Part shown: in pieces, positions 25,701 through 36,801 of the stretch
Numbering within the stretch: the stretch's first letter is position 1
Layout of the letters: every line of letters begins with the position of its first letter
NCBI RefSeq assembly: GCF_002443255.2
Contig: NW_019211454.1
Coordinates: forward strand, 137,936-201,935
Origin: Varroa destructor
Taxonomy: Eukaryota; Arthropoda; Arachnida; Mesostigmata; Varroidae
Direction of reading: 5' to 3'
Length of the DNA stretch: 64,000 nucleotides
The notes under the pieces: model-generated
The model's input: the letters and a program-made list of their open reading frames with translations, nothing else
Told to the model about the DNA's origin: nothing
Databases searched by the model: none
Position numbers and translations under genes: made by a program

Positions 25701-28466
25701 TGTATATTCATCGGATGATCCTTCCCTGAGCCGTTGTCGTGTTCGTATATGCCGGCGTCCAAATAATAATAACTGTTATTATACCGTTTAGTTATTTTGT
25801 GTATTTGTGGGCTGATTGTTAGAGTGAGTTGCGACGAAATTATGCAGCACACAAATGTGCATATAGTTTGTATGTTAAGGCTTGATATTAAATTGACCTA
25901 AACTAATCGTGATGGCTTTTAATAGGCGTTGTGTGTTTTCGAGTCTACTGCACATCTACGCTGGTGGCGCACGTTCACCCGAACGTTGAACGATGCTCCA
26001 AACTTTGTCCTCCACAGTTTTATGTTAATATTGCGGATATAGAGGGGTAAGTTGTAAAGGGGCAGTATGGGGTAACTCAGTCTTTTTTGAGTATTCATTT
26101 CATGCAAGAAAACTTCCTTTGCTTTTGAATAATTACGTAGAAAACACGACTTGCGACAGGTCTAAGACGTACCTTCTAGAGTAGCTTTTATTTTATCTAC
26201 TGGATGCTATTTTTAAGAACAGAACTATAACTTAAAGCGAGCCTTTTTATGCAATTAATGCGCATAATAAGCCTGGTTTACTGGTAAGCATATTTTATTT
26301 CACCTAATAGCTTTTCCCACAATATAGTCTAAATACAGTTTGTTATAGAGTACACGTCGAATACGCTTATTCATGCAATATAAATTGAGCGCACTTCTTC
26401 ATTTGGCTTGGTTTTTACACTGATGATATATTAGCGTGAACGATGCTGGCGGCCGTGGCGATGTTTATAAATGATGATGCAGCCTTGTTTTTGAACTTGA
26501 TGATAGTAAATGAGGAGCAACTTGTTGCTGGTCTATGGCCAAGTTCTTCTTCTAGGAAAAAAACATTTCACTACTCGGCCATCTTTCACGCTAATCTCTC
26601 CAGAATGAGACTCTGTTGGCTTAAAAAATTAGCCCAGTTCGACCACTCAAATACAAGACACTGGATATTTAGTAGTTGATGTTTGGTAAATAGAAAATTT
26701 TACAAAACGCGGCTCAACTAAATCCTTAATTAAGTGTGGAAGCTTGTATCGGTTGTTTCTATTCTTTATGGTTTTTCCAGGATTGCGAATCTTTCATCCT
26801 ATGTGGCGTGTACGACGGAAAAAATATTCGAGTCAAAATTGTCGCTATTTGACCTGTACATCGACCAGCAAAATGTTCGCGCCTCAAAACTTCGACATCA
26901 CAGCCTTCTCGAAACGAACGTTGCTGATCGTTTGAGATTTTCGCATCTCAGTCAGCTTAGGTAATTAAATCAAGAGTTGAAGTAAACGAGAAACGTCCTA
27001 GCTATTAAAGGGACTGATGAACATGGCCATTATTGTTAGGAGACAATCCCCGAAATGTGAAATGTATTTATGATACAACACATTGCTTTACAAATTTTAG
27101 ACTTCTGTGACAGACGCGAAGTATGAATTATTCCAAATGTAGTTTCTAGTGGTGGACGCAACTTTTCACCCAAATGCGATCAACAATGATCACTCTAAGA
27201 TCAATAGCGCTGATTCTTTCACTCGCTGGGGACGTAAGCGTCCCACGTATGTCTTTTGATTTCTGTCAGTATTATAACATGATTTCATATAGAAACAAGT
27301 TGGTAAAACGTTTATAGCAATCAAAGTGTAAATTAACAAATGGAGACCCTCTCTTGTGTTGGCACATACTTCCAGATCAAAAGCACAACCACCGGGAAAA
27401 GAAAGCGAGGCTGATGAAAGTTGGTTCACAACATTTTTTGCTGCTCAAAATACACAGCTTTTCAAGGTGAGACCGCTTTTTATAGTAGACAAGCTTTTAA
27501 TTTATTCAAAGAACACAGACCTGCTTATTACTATTGACACCTTTAGAGTACGAATATTTGTGAAGCAAATATCAGTAAACGAAAATAAATATTCTGATAG
27601 TATCAATTGTGTTTCAGACTCTACCGCGCCGGAATTTCTATATATACATATTTGAAAAAATATTTATTTAAATATACATATGAAATTTACCCGTGCCGCA
27701 AGAGCTGGAGCCTTTCAGCCCTGATGCTAACGGGGACGGTGGATTTGTTTAAACAATATAGTAGACACATAGCTTTTTTAACAAGCGTTCAAAATTGCAA
27801 TTGTTCAAGGTTAAAAATAATTAGCAAATAAAGAGGTTGAATTTACAGTGGGAATGGCTCCGTGAATAAAAATTCTACTTGGAATTTTCACTGAAAATAC
27901 TTTTCCGGTGATATTCTAGGAATTGTACGCTGCCGAAGCCTCTCCCTCAAGAGTGTTTACAGCAGGGCACATGCGAAGGTACCAAAATAAAGACGACATA
28001 ACACATCTTTACTTAAATATTATTATATTAAACATGTTTTTATATAAGGTGGATTAGATTAAGATTTGACAGTTTGAGAAGTCACTTGGAAGTCTCTACT
28101 TCTGAGATGAGAACTATACAGTTATCAAGAGACATTTGCCCTACACCATAGATATATGTACATATATAAATTCATTCGGTGAAAGTGTATGGTTAGTTTC
28201 TTCTCGCAGTTACAGTGTTAATGTTCCTTTAGTTACATAATAATTTACGTTTAAATCTTTATAAAGTCGTCTTGCCGCACGAGCTATTCGCCCTGTCGTA
28301 TTTACAATTAGGTCTATTTAACCTGTGACGCATCGTCGACTCTTTCAGAGCAAACTTGGATCCCATAGCCGATCGTCACTTCGTGGCTGAGCTGGCTGAC
28401 GTGTACGGTATTGATATTGTACTTGTCAATGACGGGGTCTGCTGTGCAAGCCTACCAGCTTCGTGA
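9302..28466 (+). CDS. DENND11: DENN domain-containing protein 11 (LCHN), multi-exon
   Basis: Member of the DENN/AVL9-type family, predicted guanine-nucleotide exchange factors for Rab GTPases in membrane traffic; the exchange role is family knowledge, not shown here. Coding exons: 9302-9559 (or 10434-10568), 10781-10865, 11681-11780, 13610-13690, 17758-17835, 18988-19007, 19332-19387, 20267-20356, 24970-25036, 25926-26046, 26781-26960, 27376-27466, 27920-27978, 28349-28466. All introns are GT-AG and every junction is in phase, giving 467 residues, close to the vertebrate protein (about 455 from memory). Landmarks: VFVVAFD 105-111, IYFKRGSYFGLACF 148-161, EITHPAGC near 236, LWRFALLRKRILFFS near 260-274, FYVNIADIE 310-318, SYVACTTEKIF near 324-334, and YGIDIVLV near the C terminus. 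The frame is intact. The exact 5' end is the least certain part. Confidence 0.9.
9856..9874. repeat. small GC-rich hairpin
   Basis: CACGGGGCGAAGCCCGTC forms a 5-bp stem (ACGGG/CCCGT) closing a loop containing CGAA. It stands out in AT-rich intron sequence. It may be part of an old repeat. Confidence 0.3.
10434..10568 (+). CDS. DENND11: DENND11 candidate alternative first coding exon B
   Basis: Begins at ATG 10434 (MNTVIKNNYTHYLPN), encodes 45 residues and ends at AAG|GTATTA in phase 0, so it joins in frame to 10781. It cannot be spliced after exon A: none of the AG sites upstream of it or within it (near 10396, 10420 and 10495) is in phase 0. Exons A and B are therefore mutually exclusive first exons, or one of them is not used. 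No database support could be checked. Confidence 0.4.
10781..10865 (+). CDS. DENND11: DENND11 exon 2 (start of DENN module)
   Basis: Acceptor ATACAAG|GC, donor G|GTACGT, phase 0 in and 1 out. Encodes AFATEPEASDELLSD followed by VVGVFVVAFDIRH, which matches the family's conserved opening strand (VAVFVVTFDTRSGN in the vertebrate protein, from memory). Confidence 0.9.
11681..11780 (+). CDS. DENND11: DENND11 exon 3
   Basis: Completes a Gly codon and encodes NTVEWFTPEELDVNG and IEFKAMASGAHRTTDDF. This aligns with the family's NMVEWCLPQDIDLEGVEFK and MASGSHKIQSDF. The donor GTGAGT leaves phase 2. Confidence 0.92.
11781..13609 (+). other. DENND11 intron after exon 3
   Basis: A 1.8 kb AT-rich intron. 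I see no separate gene or recognisable repeat in it. Confidence 0.6.
13610..13690 (+). CDS. DENND11: DENND11 exon 4
   Basis: Acceptor TAATTTCAG, donor GTAAGC. Encodes YFKRGSYFGLACFEKLD then IASTVERGA, a direct match to the family segment [20 protein letters not shown]. Phase 2 in, phase 2 out. Confidence 0.93.
14901..15010 (+). repeat. 5' LTR-like repeat of the gypsy remnant
   Basis: Shares most positions, with small gaps, with 17201-17320. A (TA)n tract (about 14863-14883) lies about 20 bases before it. Confidence 0.6.
15361..15465 (+). pseudogene. gypsy reverse transcriptase fragment
   Basis: A continuous 35-codon piece of the RT finger/palm region with VDY and LPQIDDAL motifs. Stops and frameshifts follow on both sides. 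The downstream active-site box (about 15664-15700) is in another frame and has lost one Asp. It is non-functional. Confidence 0.75.
17201..17320 (+). repeat. 3' LTR-like repeat of the gypsy remnant
   Basis: Second copy of the degenerate terminal repeat, ending about 440 bases before DENND11 exon 5. Confidence 0.6.
17758..17835 (+). CDS. DENND11: DENND11 exon 5
   Basis: Acceptor TTTTTAG, donor CG|GTAAGT. Encodes MKSVGVLTRSYSLLHVYRSF and LQTQV, matching the family's [20 protein letters not shown] and LENQVR. Phase 2 in, 2 out. Confidence 0.92.
18988..19007 (+). CDS. DENND11: DENND11 exon 6, a 20-nt micro-exon
   Basis: CATTGTCACAG acceptor and CCTG|GTAGCT donor enclose 20 bases that encode HLLEEP plus split codons on each side. 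It is the only segment found that repairs the frame between exons 5 and 7 and restores RHLLEEPGGY, which matches the family's RHQLEMPGHY. Confidence 0.8.
19332..19387 (+). CDS. DENND11: DENND11 exon 7
   Basis: Acceptor TTTTGTAG, donor AAG|GTATTT. Encodes GYLMAEVDLATFDDGSEK. It corresponds to the vertebrate HYSHLAAFYEDKK segment. Phase 1 in, 0 out. Confidence 0.8.
19727..19765. repeat. (TA)n microsatellite
   Basis: About 19 TA units inside a DENND11 intron. Confidence 0.95.
20267..20356 (+). CDS. DENND11: DENND11 exon 8
   Basis: Acceptor GACGTAG, donor AAG|GTTAGT, phase 0 at both ends. Encodes VDRGSYMPAVMEITHPAGC then FSQFLNYFGEK. This is the family's KITHPAGCMSQFIKFFGEQ block, one of its best conserved parts. 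Confidence 0.93.
20357..24969 (+). other. DENND11 intron 8 (4.6 kb)
   Basis: The longest intron of this gene. A GC-richer patch at 22380-22560 holds a 62-codon minus-strand frame with no recognisable product. Other open frames here are in the chance range. No repeat family is recognised. Confidence 0.55.
24970..25036 (+). CDS. DENND11: DENND11 exon 9
   Basis: Acceptor GAATTCCAG, donor TTG|GTACGT. Encodes VFALWRFALLRKRILFFS then QPPI, against the family's ILILWKFALLRKRILIFS and PPPVG. Phase 0 in, 1 out. Confidence 0.95.
25389..25421. repeat. perfect inverted repeat (hairpin)
   Basis: TGGTTTGGGCA and TGCCCAAACCA form an 11-bp perfect stem around an 11-nt A/C-rich loop, inside a DENND11 intron. 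No function is assigned. Confidence 0.85.
25667..25690. repeat. (GTT)n microsatellite
   Basis: About eight GTT units in a DENND11 intron. The minus-strand poly-Asn frame across it is an artefact of the repeat. Confidence 0.9.
25926..26046 (+). CDS. DENND11: DENND11 exon 10
   Basis: Acceptor TTTTAATAG, donor GG|GTAAGT. Encodes VVCFRVYCTSTLVAHVHP, then a Cys-containing stretch, then QFYVNIADIE. It matches the family's VVCYRVYCCCCLANVS and FFYVNVADIE, with a shorter middle. Phase 1 in, 2 out. Confidence 0.93.
26781..26960 (+). CDS. DENND11: DENND11 exon 11
   Basis: Acceptor TTTTTCCAG, donor AG|GTAATT. Encodes SYVACTTEKIFESKLSLFDL, YIDQQNVRASKL and a polar tail ending HLSQL. It is nearly identical to the family's SYVACTTEKIFEEK, LYDVYVDNQNV. 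Phase 2 in, 2 out. Confidence 0.96.
27376..27466 (+). CDS. DENND11: DENND11 exon 12
   Basis: Acceptor ACTTCCAG, donor AAG|GTGAGA. Encodes SKAQPPGKESEADESW then FTTFFAAQNTQLFK, matching the family's [20 protein letters not shown]. Phase 2 in, 0 out. Confidence 0.9.
27920..27978 (+). CDS. DENND11: DENND11 exon 13
   Basis: Acceptor ATTCTAG, donor AG|GTACCA. Encodes ELYAAEASPSRVFTAGHMR, equivalent to LEVSASQDKTLTAEHARG. Phase 0 in, 2 out. Confidence 0.88.
28349..28466 (+). CDS. DENND11: DENND11 last exon
   Basis: Acceptor CTCTTTCAG. Encodes ANLDPIADRHFVAELADVYG and IDIVLVNDGVCC, stop TGA 28464-28466. It aligns with the family C terminus GLDPQGDRSFLLDLLEAYG and IDVMLVIDNPCC. It runs six residues past the Cys pair. 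Confidence 0.95.
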
Positions 28467-28712
28467 ACCATTAGTTAAATGAACATATTTCAGTGAAAAG
28501 TAAAAAGGTGAAGGTCACATCTTTTAAAGTCGAGAAGCGTCACCCATAGCCTATGACTACATCACATAATAACACAAATTAATTATAATGATGCCAAGGT
28601 AACTTGCACTCGCGTTACTCTATCTCGAATAGAAAAGGTACACTGCACAGTCAAAGGAAGTAAATTTATTCCATTGAAGAAAAAGGAATGGCAAACAAAA
28701 CTTTACAGATGG

Positions 28713-28718
28713 AATAAA
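28713..28718 (+). terminator. possible DENND11 poly(A) signal
   Basis: AATAAA about 250 bases after the stop codon, the first canonical hexamer downstream. It would give a short 3' UTR. Confidence 0.4.
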
Positions 28719-30040
28719 GTAACCTTATAGTAAGTCATAATTAGAAGTTCCCAAAAACTGCATCGTTAAGCATAAAATTAAAAAAAAAAAAACAATTCGA
28801 ATTTTATGCATCTTTTTGCAAAAAAAAGTATAGAAAATGCTTTGAATCTAGAGGCAAAGTCTAGAGGGGTAGAAGCTCAGTAGACGAAGTTTTTATCCAA
28901 GTAAATTATAAAGCCCCGATAGTTAATTTTTAATTAAAAGTTGAAATTCATAGAAAGATGGCTTGAAAAATATCACTTAAGGGAAAGTTTGCCTTTTCCT
29001 TTGATATCTATTCCAAGTTAGCAAAATAACTAGTAGTAATAAGTCAAACATTGGAAAATTCTATTCAGTATGAGTGTTCTTTGCTTTAAAATAATTCTTT
29101 AAAGCCATTCCATTATGATCAGAGATCAAGGGGTAAATTTAACACTCCGTTACTCATTTAATATATTCTAATCGCCAACAGAAATGCTGAAATGCTGAGA
29201 ATCCTGTTGTAGCGGGTAAAAACATTTGTTCGGCCGAATCTAGGACCGAATTCAAGAAGTAGTCAGTTTTTCAACTAAGCTATCTGTAGATATCACAGTA
29301 AGTGCTCGAATTTGTGGGCATAACGCGCGATATTTGTGGAAAAAGAATGAATATAAAAACATCGGCCAGGTCCAAGACTGCGCTCAGAAGAGAATCCAAA
29401 TATTTAAAGGAAGGAGCTAACTGTTGCAACACATTTGCATATTGCTATCCATGGTTACCTGAACAAAAGGGGTAGAGATAATTAGACAAACTAAACCGCT
29501 GCAATTGTTTAACCTAGCAATTTTTTTATACTATAAAGATTAATGAGAAATCTCATTTGCAAAAGTAAAAAAAAAAAAGTTTTCTGTTGTGAAGAGCTCA
29601 CATATTAAAGTAGCTTGTACCGGCTGAACATACAAAATACCTAACTGTTCTAGCATAGTCTGTTATATGCACACGTTTTAACTCTCACGGTCGGTGCACT
29701 TTTTGTCCTGTATTTTTTTTTCATAAAGTTAACCTTTACAACGTGAACAAAATTTTGGCGCTCAAAGTTCCTCTAAAAAATATTCTTCGTTGACTAAGTT
29801 CTTTAAATGCTTCAATGAGTGAACCTGAGACCTGAAATACTGCGTATTTAGAATTCTGGGTTACGGAACCTGCTGAAGTGAAGGTGTACTTGCATCCCCG
29901 TAGTTGTTTTAGTTTTCTAATTTGAGGCGCTGTTAAACATTGTATATTTTCTAAACCGATAACTATGCAAAATGACCGAGAGATTCCAGCTTCAATTATT
30001 TCGTTTTTACTAGATCAAGTCTTGCAATGCGCAAGCAGAC
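28719..30040. other. AT-rich intergenic stretch
   Basis: No gene or recognisable repeat was seen. Confidence 0.55.
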
Positions 30041-30046
30041 GCTGCC

Positions 30047-30307
30047 ATGAAAGGACGACTGGCGTGTCTCTGTTTACTTGGTTGCCTCTGTGACGGGCTA
30101 GTGTGTTATTTCCTTTATTTCAGCCAAGTAAAATTTCCGCAGTCTTCTGGACAGCGAAGGAATTTTAGTGAAAGGTTTTTGCCGTTATCGAGGTGCAGAT
30201 TTTGTGACACAGTGGCGGACAACTTTTTTGTTAGGCCGCCGAACGAACGCTCTCTGTATGTTTCATCGTATGTGGAGCGTGGGGTAACGTCACATTGGCT
30301 AATCTGA
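30047..30307 (+). CDS. 86-residue ORF with hydrophobic N terminus, uncertain
   Basis: ATG in the context GCTGCCATGA. The frame opens MKGRLACLCLLGCLCDGLV, a Cys/Leu-rich hydrophobic run that could act as a signal peptide or anchor, and closes at TAA after 86 residues. The block is GC-richer than its flanks and has a CRE-like TAACGTCACA near 30284, so it may instead be a CpG promoter/5' exon. No family is recognised. Confidence 0.22.
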   Translation: MKGRLACLCLLGCLCDGLVCYFLYFSQVKFPQSSGQRRNFSERFLPLSRCRFCDTVADNFFVRPPNERSLYVSSYVERGVTSHWLI

Positions 30308-30619
30308 ATCCAACCTTAAATATTACCTAAGTATCGTTAAACTCCATAACAGAAAAGCTAGAGATAACTATGATTCGGCCAGTGTGTATTTTGTTTTTCA
30401 ATGAATAGCACAATGATGTGCATCTCGTATTTTTAGACTGTTCCATTTCTCACATAACCTCTTGCTAATTCGATTTGTAATCTATGAACGACTTGGTCGT
30501 TTTTTTTTTAACTTAACATAGAAATTGTGCATAGATTAGCCTGCGCAGTGTGAATGTTCCCTATAGCCCAAAAATTAAAAAAATGTGCAAGATGATTTGA
30601 AGACAACGACATCAGTGTG

Positions 30620-30622
<3 letters not shown>

Positions 30623-30670
<48 letters not shown>
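30623..30670. repeat. (TA)n microsatellite
   Basis: About 24 TA units. The Tyr/Ile-repeat protein frame on the minus strand is an artefact of it. Confidence 0.95.
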
Positions 30671-30674
<4 letters not shown>

Positions 30675-31142
30675 TCCTGTGTATATTACGGACGTCGTAT
30701 TTAACACGCCTGGCTATATGTAAAGTTGCTAGTTCCCTTGTCACTAATTACGTTTTAACTAAGGCAACATGTAGGATATAGCACTCAAACTGAGATTTTC
30801 CCCTACGCCTTCGTTCTAAAATTGTATTTAAATAAAAACAGATAAACAGATATAACAATCTTTCTTGTGCGTTCCCGAAGTGCCGTTCCTGACGGTCATG
30901 CTTATTTAATATAATAACTATCCCCTGCCATCTCAATTTCAATTCGAGGCCTAAAACAACGAACTAGTCATTTTCAAAATATTCATTTTTTTTTCCGCAA
31001 ATAACTTATCAGAAATCGTGCATCGAGCAATACTAGTAGATGTAAACTCACTGTGGATTTTGCTTAAATACGCTATGTATAGAAAATTCTAATGAAGTCA
31101 AAGTTTAAGCTGATGACATGCCAAATGTAGCACAAATAGAAC

Positions 31143-31352
31143 ATGGCCAAAAGTTCAAAAGGTGAAAAAAGTGCGAAAAGTCTAACCGCTGAAGCTTATC
31201 TAGACGACCCCATTGGCCATTGGTACTTCGCTCTCTAGGACGGCTGCGAAGAACTAGAACGGGTGAATAATAACCTTCGGAGCCCTTTAAATCCAGATTT
31301 TACCAAGAATCATTTGGTTTGGCTCATCAAGGTTTTCACATATGAAAGCTGA
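31143..31352 (+). pseudogene. coding-like fragment with a premature stop, unknown family
   Basis: From ATG 31143 the frame reads MAKSSKGEKSAKSLTAEAY and LDDPIGHWYFAL, then meets TAG at 31236-31238, then continues DGCEELERVNNNLRSP to TGA 31350-31352. The residue composition looks protein-like on both sides of the stop. It may be a decayed gene or retro-copy, or chance. Confidence 0.2.
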
Positions 31353-34300
31353 TATTAACAGAGATCATCGATTTCAACCAAAAAGAAAGTTTTTCATCCT
31401 CATCCGTCCAGCGCTATCTTTAATTTTTGCCACATTCCAAAACCAAGGCACTTTCGTTTGCCGAAACGAATTCGTTGTTTTGATACGGAAGATGCTGGCT
31501 TTAGTCAAATATTGTAAATAGCAAATGAGCGTATGCCCGTCAAAACACATGGCCCACTTTATTTAGTGTATGCCAATGTAGGTGGCGTGCCCTATCGATC
31601 GCCCCCATCTGTTTGTTTTGCTTTGCAAATTCATATTTGTTAGGCCGTTAACGCCGAATAGTCACTTGCCTGATGTCGTATTTGATGATATTTCGTGTGC
31701 AAGTCAATTTAAATGTTACTTTTACAACGCCCTTTTATTTGATATTGGCTCCTATAGAATAGGGTTCACTGGTACAATTCATTTAACAATGATACCGTAA
31801 TATGAGTCTACTTTTTAAACAAATTTCGCTGCTGTCACGTTTTCAGGACTAATTTCATTCAAAAAAGGGCCACTCGGTGTGTCAACGAAACATCGAATGG
31901 CTCATATGTATGCTGTACAAATATGTGTATCTAGAAACTATGGTGAAGAGCTTGATGGCATAATTCAGTTTATTCGTTACTGTAATTTCTGAGCTAATTT
32001 GGGAATCGTTATCAGTGATATATTGGATACGAGTTGTAGGTACGTTCTTCAAACTCTGGATAAAGACAGCATTTAGGTGGTTTGATGTAGTTCGAGCAAA
32101 CCTGTCTCCTGATTCGCAATAAATATTTTCAATAACACTTCTTTTATTATCTTCTGAATAATATTACTTTTTTTATTGTATAAAATTAGCGAGAATAAAT
32201 TGACAATTCTATAACAGATTTTCGTATTTTTACGTGATCTATAATATAACTATATATATAAGCAGGCATTTTAAGCATGCATAAACAAACTTTTGGTGTG
32301 CGTTGCTGGCAAGCTTGGTACTCATAATGCTTTTGTAAAGACTCGTAAAATTAATACGCAGAATAATATGGGGATGAAAGAATATGAAGCACTATGAATC
32401 AGAGGATTAGTTTATAAGCATCGACTTTCACTCACGGAGATAGTGAAGTATAAGGCCAGGTGTCAATTAACATTGTTTCATTTTCATTTACAAGGACGGT
32501 TGGGTTAGTATCAGGCAAACGCTTCCGCTACCGCAGCGGTAATGGCCACTCTTCGCTCCGTACTGAATTAGTACTGGATTTCAGATCAAAACATTAAATG
32601 TATACCATTCCACTTCAGCTAACCACGTGCTTTATAGAAAGTTTTATATGCTCAGCGCTGAAATGTATTACCGGCACAGTACCGCAGCAATCTCAGAAGC
32701 TTGTCTGATTAGTATTGAGTGATAATCGATAGGCATATTATATCAGACCGAACCATTGTGGACACGCCTTGCAATATACGGTTAATAATAATGCGGATCG
32801 ACACATTGGTTTGATTATCTGCGATGGATATTAGGTAGATCGTTTTCCGAATGTAAATTTTTGTAAGCAAACTTGACATTGTATTAGTATAATTTTTTCA
32901 CTTGGCACCTACGATAATTTAAGTTGAAAACTCGGTAAGGACACTCGCATAGGACGCACTTTTCCAGTATGTTGACAATTGTCCCAAAACCAATGATTTT
33001 TAAAACTGGAAAAGTTTCAAATGCAATATTTAAACTGGGGTGTAACAGAAAAACCTTTATGAACTTCATTCCAAAGTAGAGTATATCTGTGTCATTTTTA
33101 GAATTTTTTATAGTTACATATCATTTTATAGTATTTATGCGCTTGAATATGTCATATATATTTACCAGAAAAAAAAATATATATATACTTGTCTTGTTTT
33201 AATTATTTATTGAAAATCTATTTTAAAAAATTTATTGAAATTGTGATTTTATATGGATTACCACTCAATGAACCTGTAGCGGTCAGAAGAAGTACATATG
33301 TATCACCAAAGATGTAATCGTGAAGTATCTATACGATTTACTATCAGGTACATTGTATCATTTGATCCTGTTGACTTTATATTAATTAAAACTATGATCT
33401 ATGAGACAAGTATACCAAATGTCTCTTGGGAATACCTTTTTATCTGAGCTTTAGGCGATCAAACCTCAAAAGTTCTTTTAGTCTTGTATACTACCTATTT
33501 GGCCAAGATAGGCAATAATTTTGTTTTGTCTTCCGAGTTACCTTTACATGTTGTAAGATTTACGCTAATTCTTATGTTAGCTAAGTTTGCTTTTATATAA
33601 AAAAATTGCGTTTTTTTTTTTTATCTATAATAAAGAGCTAGCCCTATTTACTTTTCCCCCTTCTTCAACTTCCTGTAATTAAAGGATTTGCAAATTTTAC
33701 GCTGGTAACATTCTTTTTATTTGTTTGCTATTTATTTGCTGAGAAAAAGTCACTTTGTTTGATAATGCGTTTATTTGCAATGTGCGCGGAGCTAAAAGAT
33801 TTTATCTGAAAATAATGTTAAAATTTTATTAAGATACTTGCTATGAAAAGTTAGTAACGAAAATGACCTCTGCATTAATGAGTTATCTTTCGTTTGCGAA
33901 AAATCACAAACTAATTGGTTTTTATCGGTCTTTTACATTGCTATGAACGTATGCCCCACTTGGCATTACATCAGCCCAGCTTAACAGCCGAAAGCACTAA
34001 CTGCAATATTGGTATCATATACGCAGGTTAGACAACGTGTTAAAACAGCTTCCACAAATGAAGCTAGACCTTCCTCACAAAAAAAACTCATTGCTACCCA
34101 TAATACACAACTCTCGTGCCATCTGTAATATAATTCGTGTTGAATATATTATAACGTTACATTAGGTATAATGCGGTTTTATACGCAATATGAAATAAGT
34201 ATCACGTCATTCTAAAGGCTACCCCCCGACACCAAAGTCTTATAGGTATATCGGAGTGTACGGCATAGTATCGCATGCAGCGCAGATTAAAAAGTTTGCT

Positions 34301-34430
34301 TCTGTGTTAGCCACTTGGTTTGGACGCGTATCTCGGCATTTACAAGCCAACCTGGAATGGCGAGTGAGACATTTTTTAGCTGAAAAATAATAGCTGCCAT
34401 ACATTTGAAAAACAACCATTCCTAAGACTC
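31353..34430. other. AT-rich intergenic stretch
   Basis: No supported gene was seen. A 72-codon frame at 31582-31800 has an AG acceptor before it but no ATG, donor or motif. Confidence 0.5.
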
Positions 34431-34994
34431 GTTCTCGTTAAAAGAAATATTTTAATAGAAGACTATGCTGAGTTTCGTAGCAGTCAGTAGCTCTCATAAA
34501 GATGGATAACATCTCATAATCAAAAAGTTTTAAGGTAATCCAGTAGAAACCAAGTAGTTGGCTAGCTAAATATATAGCGATCATACATACGCGAAACACG
34601 CCACTGTGAAGTTTGAGAAGGTCAACCACAATAGAAGTGGAGCAGCTAATTAGGAGTATGGCTGCTAGCGAAGCCTCCTTGTTTGTTGACACTCAAGTTT
34701 TTGTTGTTGATTAGCTGCAACTACGGTGTACCGTAATAGTGTTAATGCTTTAACAATGAAACATGGGTTTCGAATACGAAATCTGATCTTACACTTGCAC
34801 CGCTTCCCTTTTACTTTTTCCGATGAGGCTAATAACTTCTCCCCAGGTACCCTCGCTTTTTGTGCATATAGCTGATTAAAGCGAATATACACAGACACCA
34901 ATTTACTAACATTGTCTTAATATATTAACAATTCAAACACATATTCATAATTTATAGGAAAAGAAATATTTTCTACGTTTATGTGTAAGCAGAT

Positions 34995-34996
<2 letters not shown>

Positions 34997-35041
<45 letters not shown>
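34997..35041. repeat. (AT)n microsatellite
   Basis: About 22 AT units between genes. Confidence 0.95.
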
Positions 35042-35044
<3 letters not shown>

Positions 35045-35780
35045 TTCTTCAAGGTAAGCATCGATTTATGCAAACGACTTGCGTATATGAAAGTACAGAG
35101 AAAGGTATTCACGTGTTACAACACAGTAAGTTGTAACAAGTTGTTTTTATCAAAACTGAAGTACTCGAAAAAGAAATGCAAGGAGAATACATGATCATTA
35201 TGATAGCATGATTAAATAAAAATTTGAACTAACAGTCTGTTTAAAGCAATACGTTTATCTTCTACTTAATGTAGTAGAACACAGCCATGCGCGGAGTGCA
35301 CTGACGATACACCTAGCTTCCACCACTCATGTGTTGAATTTTTAGTAGGTGCTGATCGTCCATATAGGCGCAAACTAAAATCATCGATTTCATTTAGTTA
35401 ATTCCCAAGATTCATGGGTGTTTTGGGCAAGTTCTGTTATTTTCTCATACTTATATACATCAGAGTGAGTTTCAATTGATATTGATTCCGCATATTGAGG
35501 CAAGCTAAAGTTAGTATATTCATGATTTTTAATAGTAAAATCTTCAGTTTTTTCATACTTGTGTATTAGAGGGAGCTGAATCATACGAAATAGCTGTTGT
35601 AGTATTCCATAGTTGAATTTGGATGAAGCCATGTACTAGGATTTGAAACAACATCAGGGCCGAGGTGCCCCACGTACTTAGCTAGAGCAGTAATTTCTAT
35701 TACTCTTTCCTTTTTTCTGGGCACAGTTTAGTAATACGCATTTTGTAGTATACGGCTATTTCAGCTCGCAAAAGCATACT

Positions 35781-35982
35781 TTAGGTGCCCACAATGAATC
35801 CTCTGCTAGTTGCTATTGAGGAATCACCATTAGTTTCTGCTACATCTTCAACGTGCTTTGTAGAAGTAATTGACAATACAGTAGAGGCGGCAGGTTCCAA
35901 TATAGTTTTAGTTGTAAAAGTAATTGCCGGTGTTGTAGGAGTTATTTCAGCAGTGGAGACTATGGTAGTGGTAGTGAAAATA
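35781..35982 (-). CDS. possible Thr-rich (mucin-like) exon
   Basis: On the minus strand, after a CATCAG acceptor, about 66 codons read FTTTTIVSTAEITPTTPAI and continue with Thr/Ser-rich text to TAA 35781-35783. The bias for Thr, Ser, Ala, Val and Ile resembles a mucin-type linker. A second minus frame at 35390-35632, with two KYEK motifs, lies downstream but is not joined to it in an obvious way. No start exon was found. It could be chance. Confidence 0.2.
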
Positions 35983-36801
35983 CTGATGGCATGTGCTCAG
36001 CGCAGAAAGGTGGGATATGGTTATCTGTATGAAAATTTTTGATAGAATTTGCGAGCGGGGCGTCGGCCTAAGAACATGTTCCTATTTTTTCAAAGGCAAC
36101 AGCTCAACCATAAATAAATAAGTAAATATTTCTGCGACTTATTGCTTTTGTTTTCATAACTAACAATTCGGAAAATAATGGGCTAGAAGTGTAATCAACA
36201 TTTACGCTTGTCAAGCACGGTTGCAAAGTAACCTGGTACTAAAGTAAATATTTCGAATTTTATATCCAGTACTGCCGTTAAGTGCTTCGGGCTACTGCCG
36301 TAGAAAGAAACCACCTTTCATATTTTCTATATTTATAGACAAAAACTTAGTCACTGTCATAGGGATGGTATGAGGGCCCTGGAGTAAATTTTAGGCTTGA
36401 CAGAAGGGTCGCCAACGGAAATTGCTAGGTTATAAGTCTGGAATCGTACTCACTCTGCTGTAAGTACTGTGAACATTATAAAACTGTCTTCCCACGTGCG
36501 TTTCTCCCAACGTGCTTATAAGTTAGTTACTAAACTTTTGTTGACAAAGTCCAACGAAAAAATTGAAACATGTGTAAGCGCAAATACATAAAATCATTAA
36601 ACATTATATAATAGCTAAAGAAAAAGACGAAGAAAGCATAAGGAAAAATTAGTTGCAGCATATTGAAAGGGAAGAGTGTTAAGCTACCAATTAACTTTCG
36701 TCATATTAAGCGATAATTATTATATCGCATGTACGTTATTAGTAATATTTTTTCGATTTTTTTATAATGTTTTAATTTTTTATTGACTTATAGGATGCCA
36801 T

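Noticed and set aside
30508..30744. Frame with a long Tyr-Ile repeat
   Set aside because: Translation of the (TA)n microsatellite.
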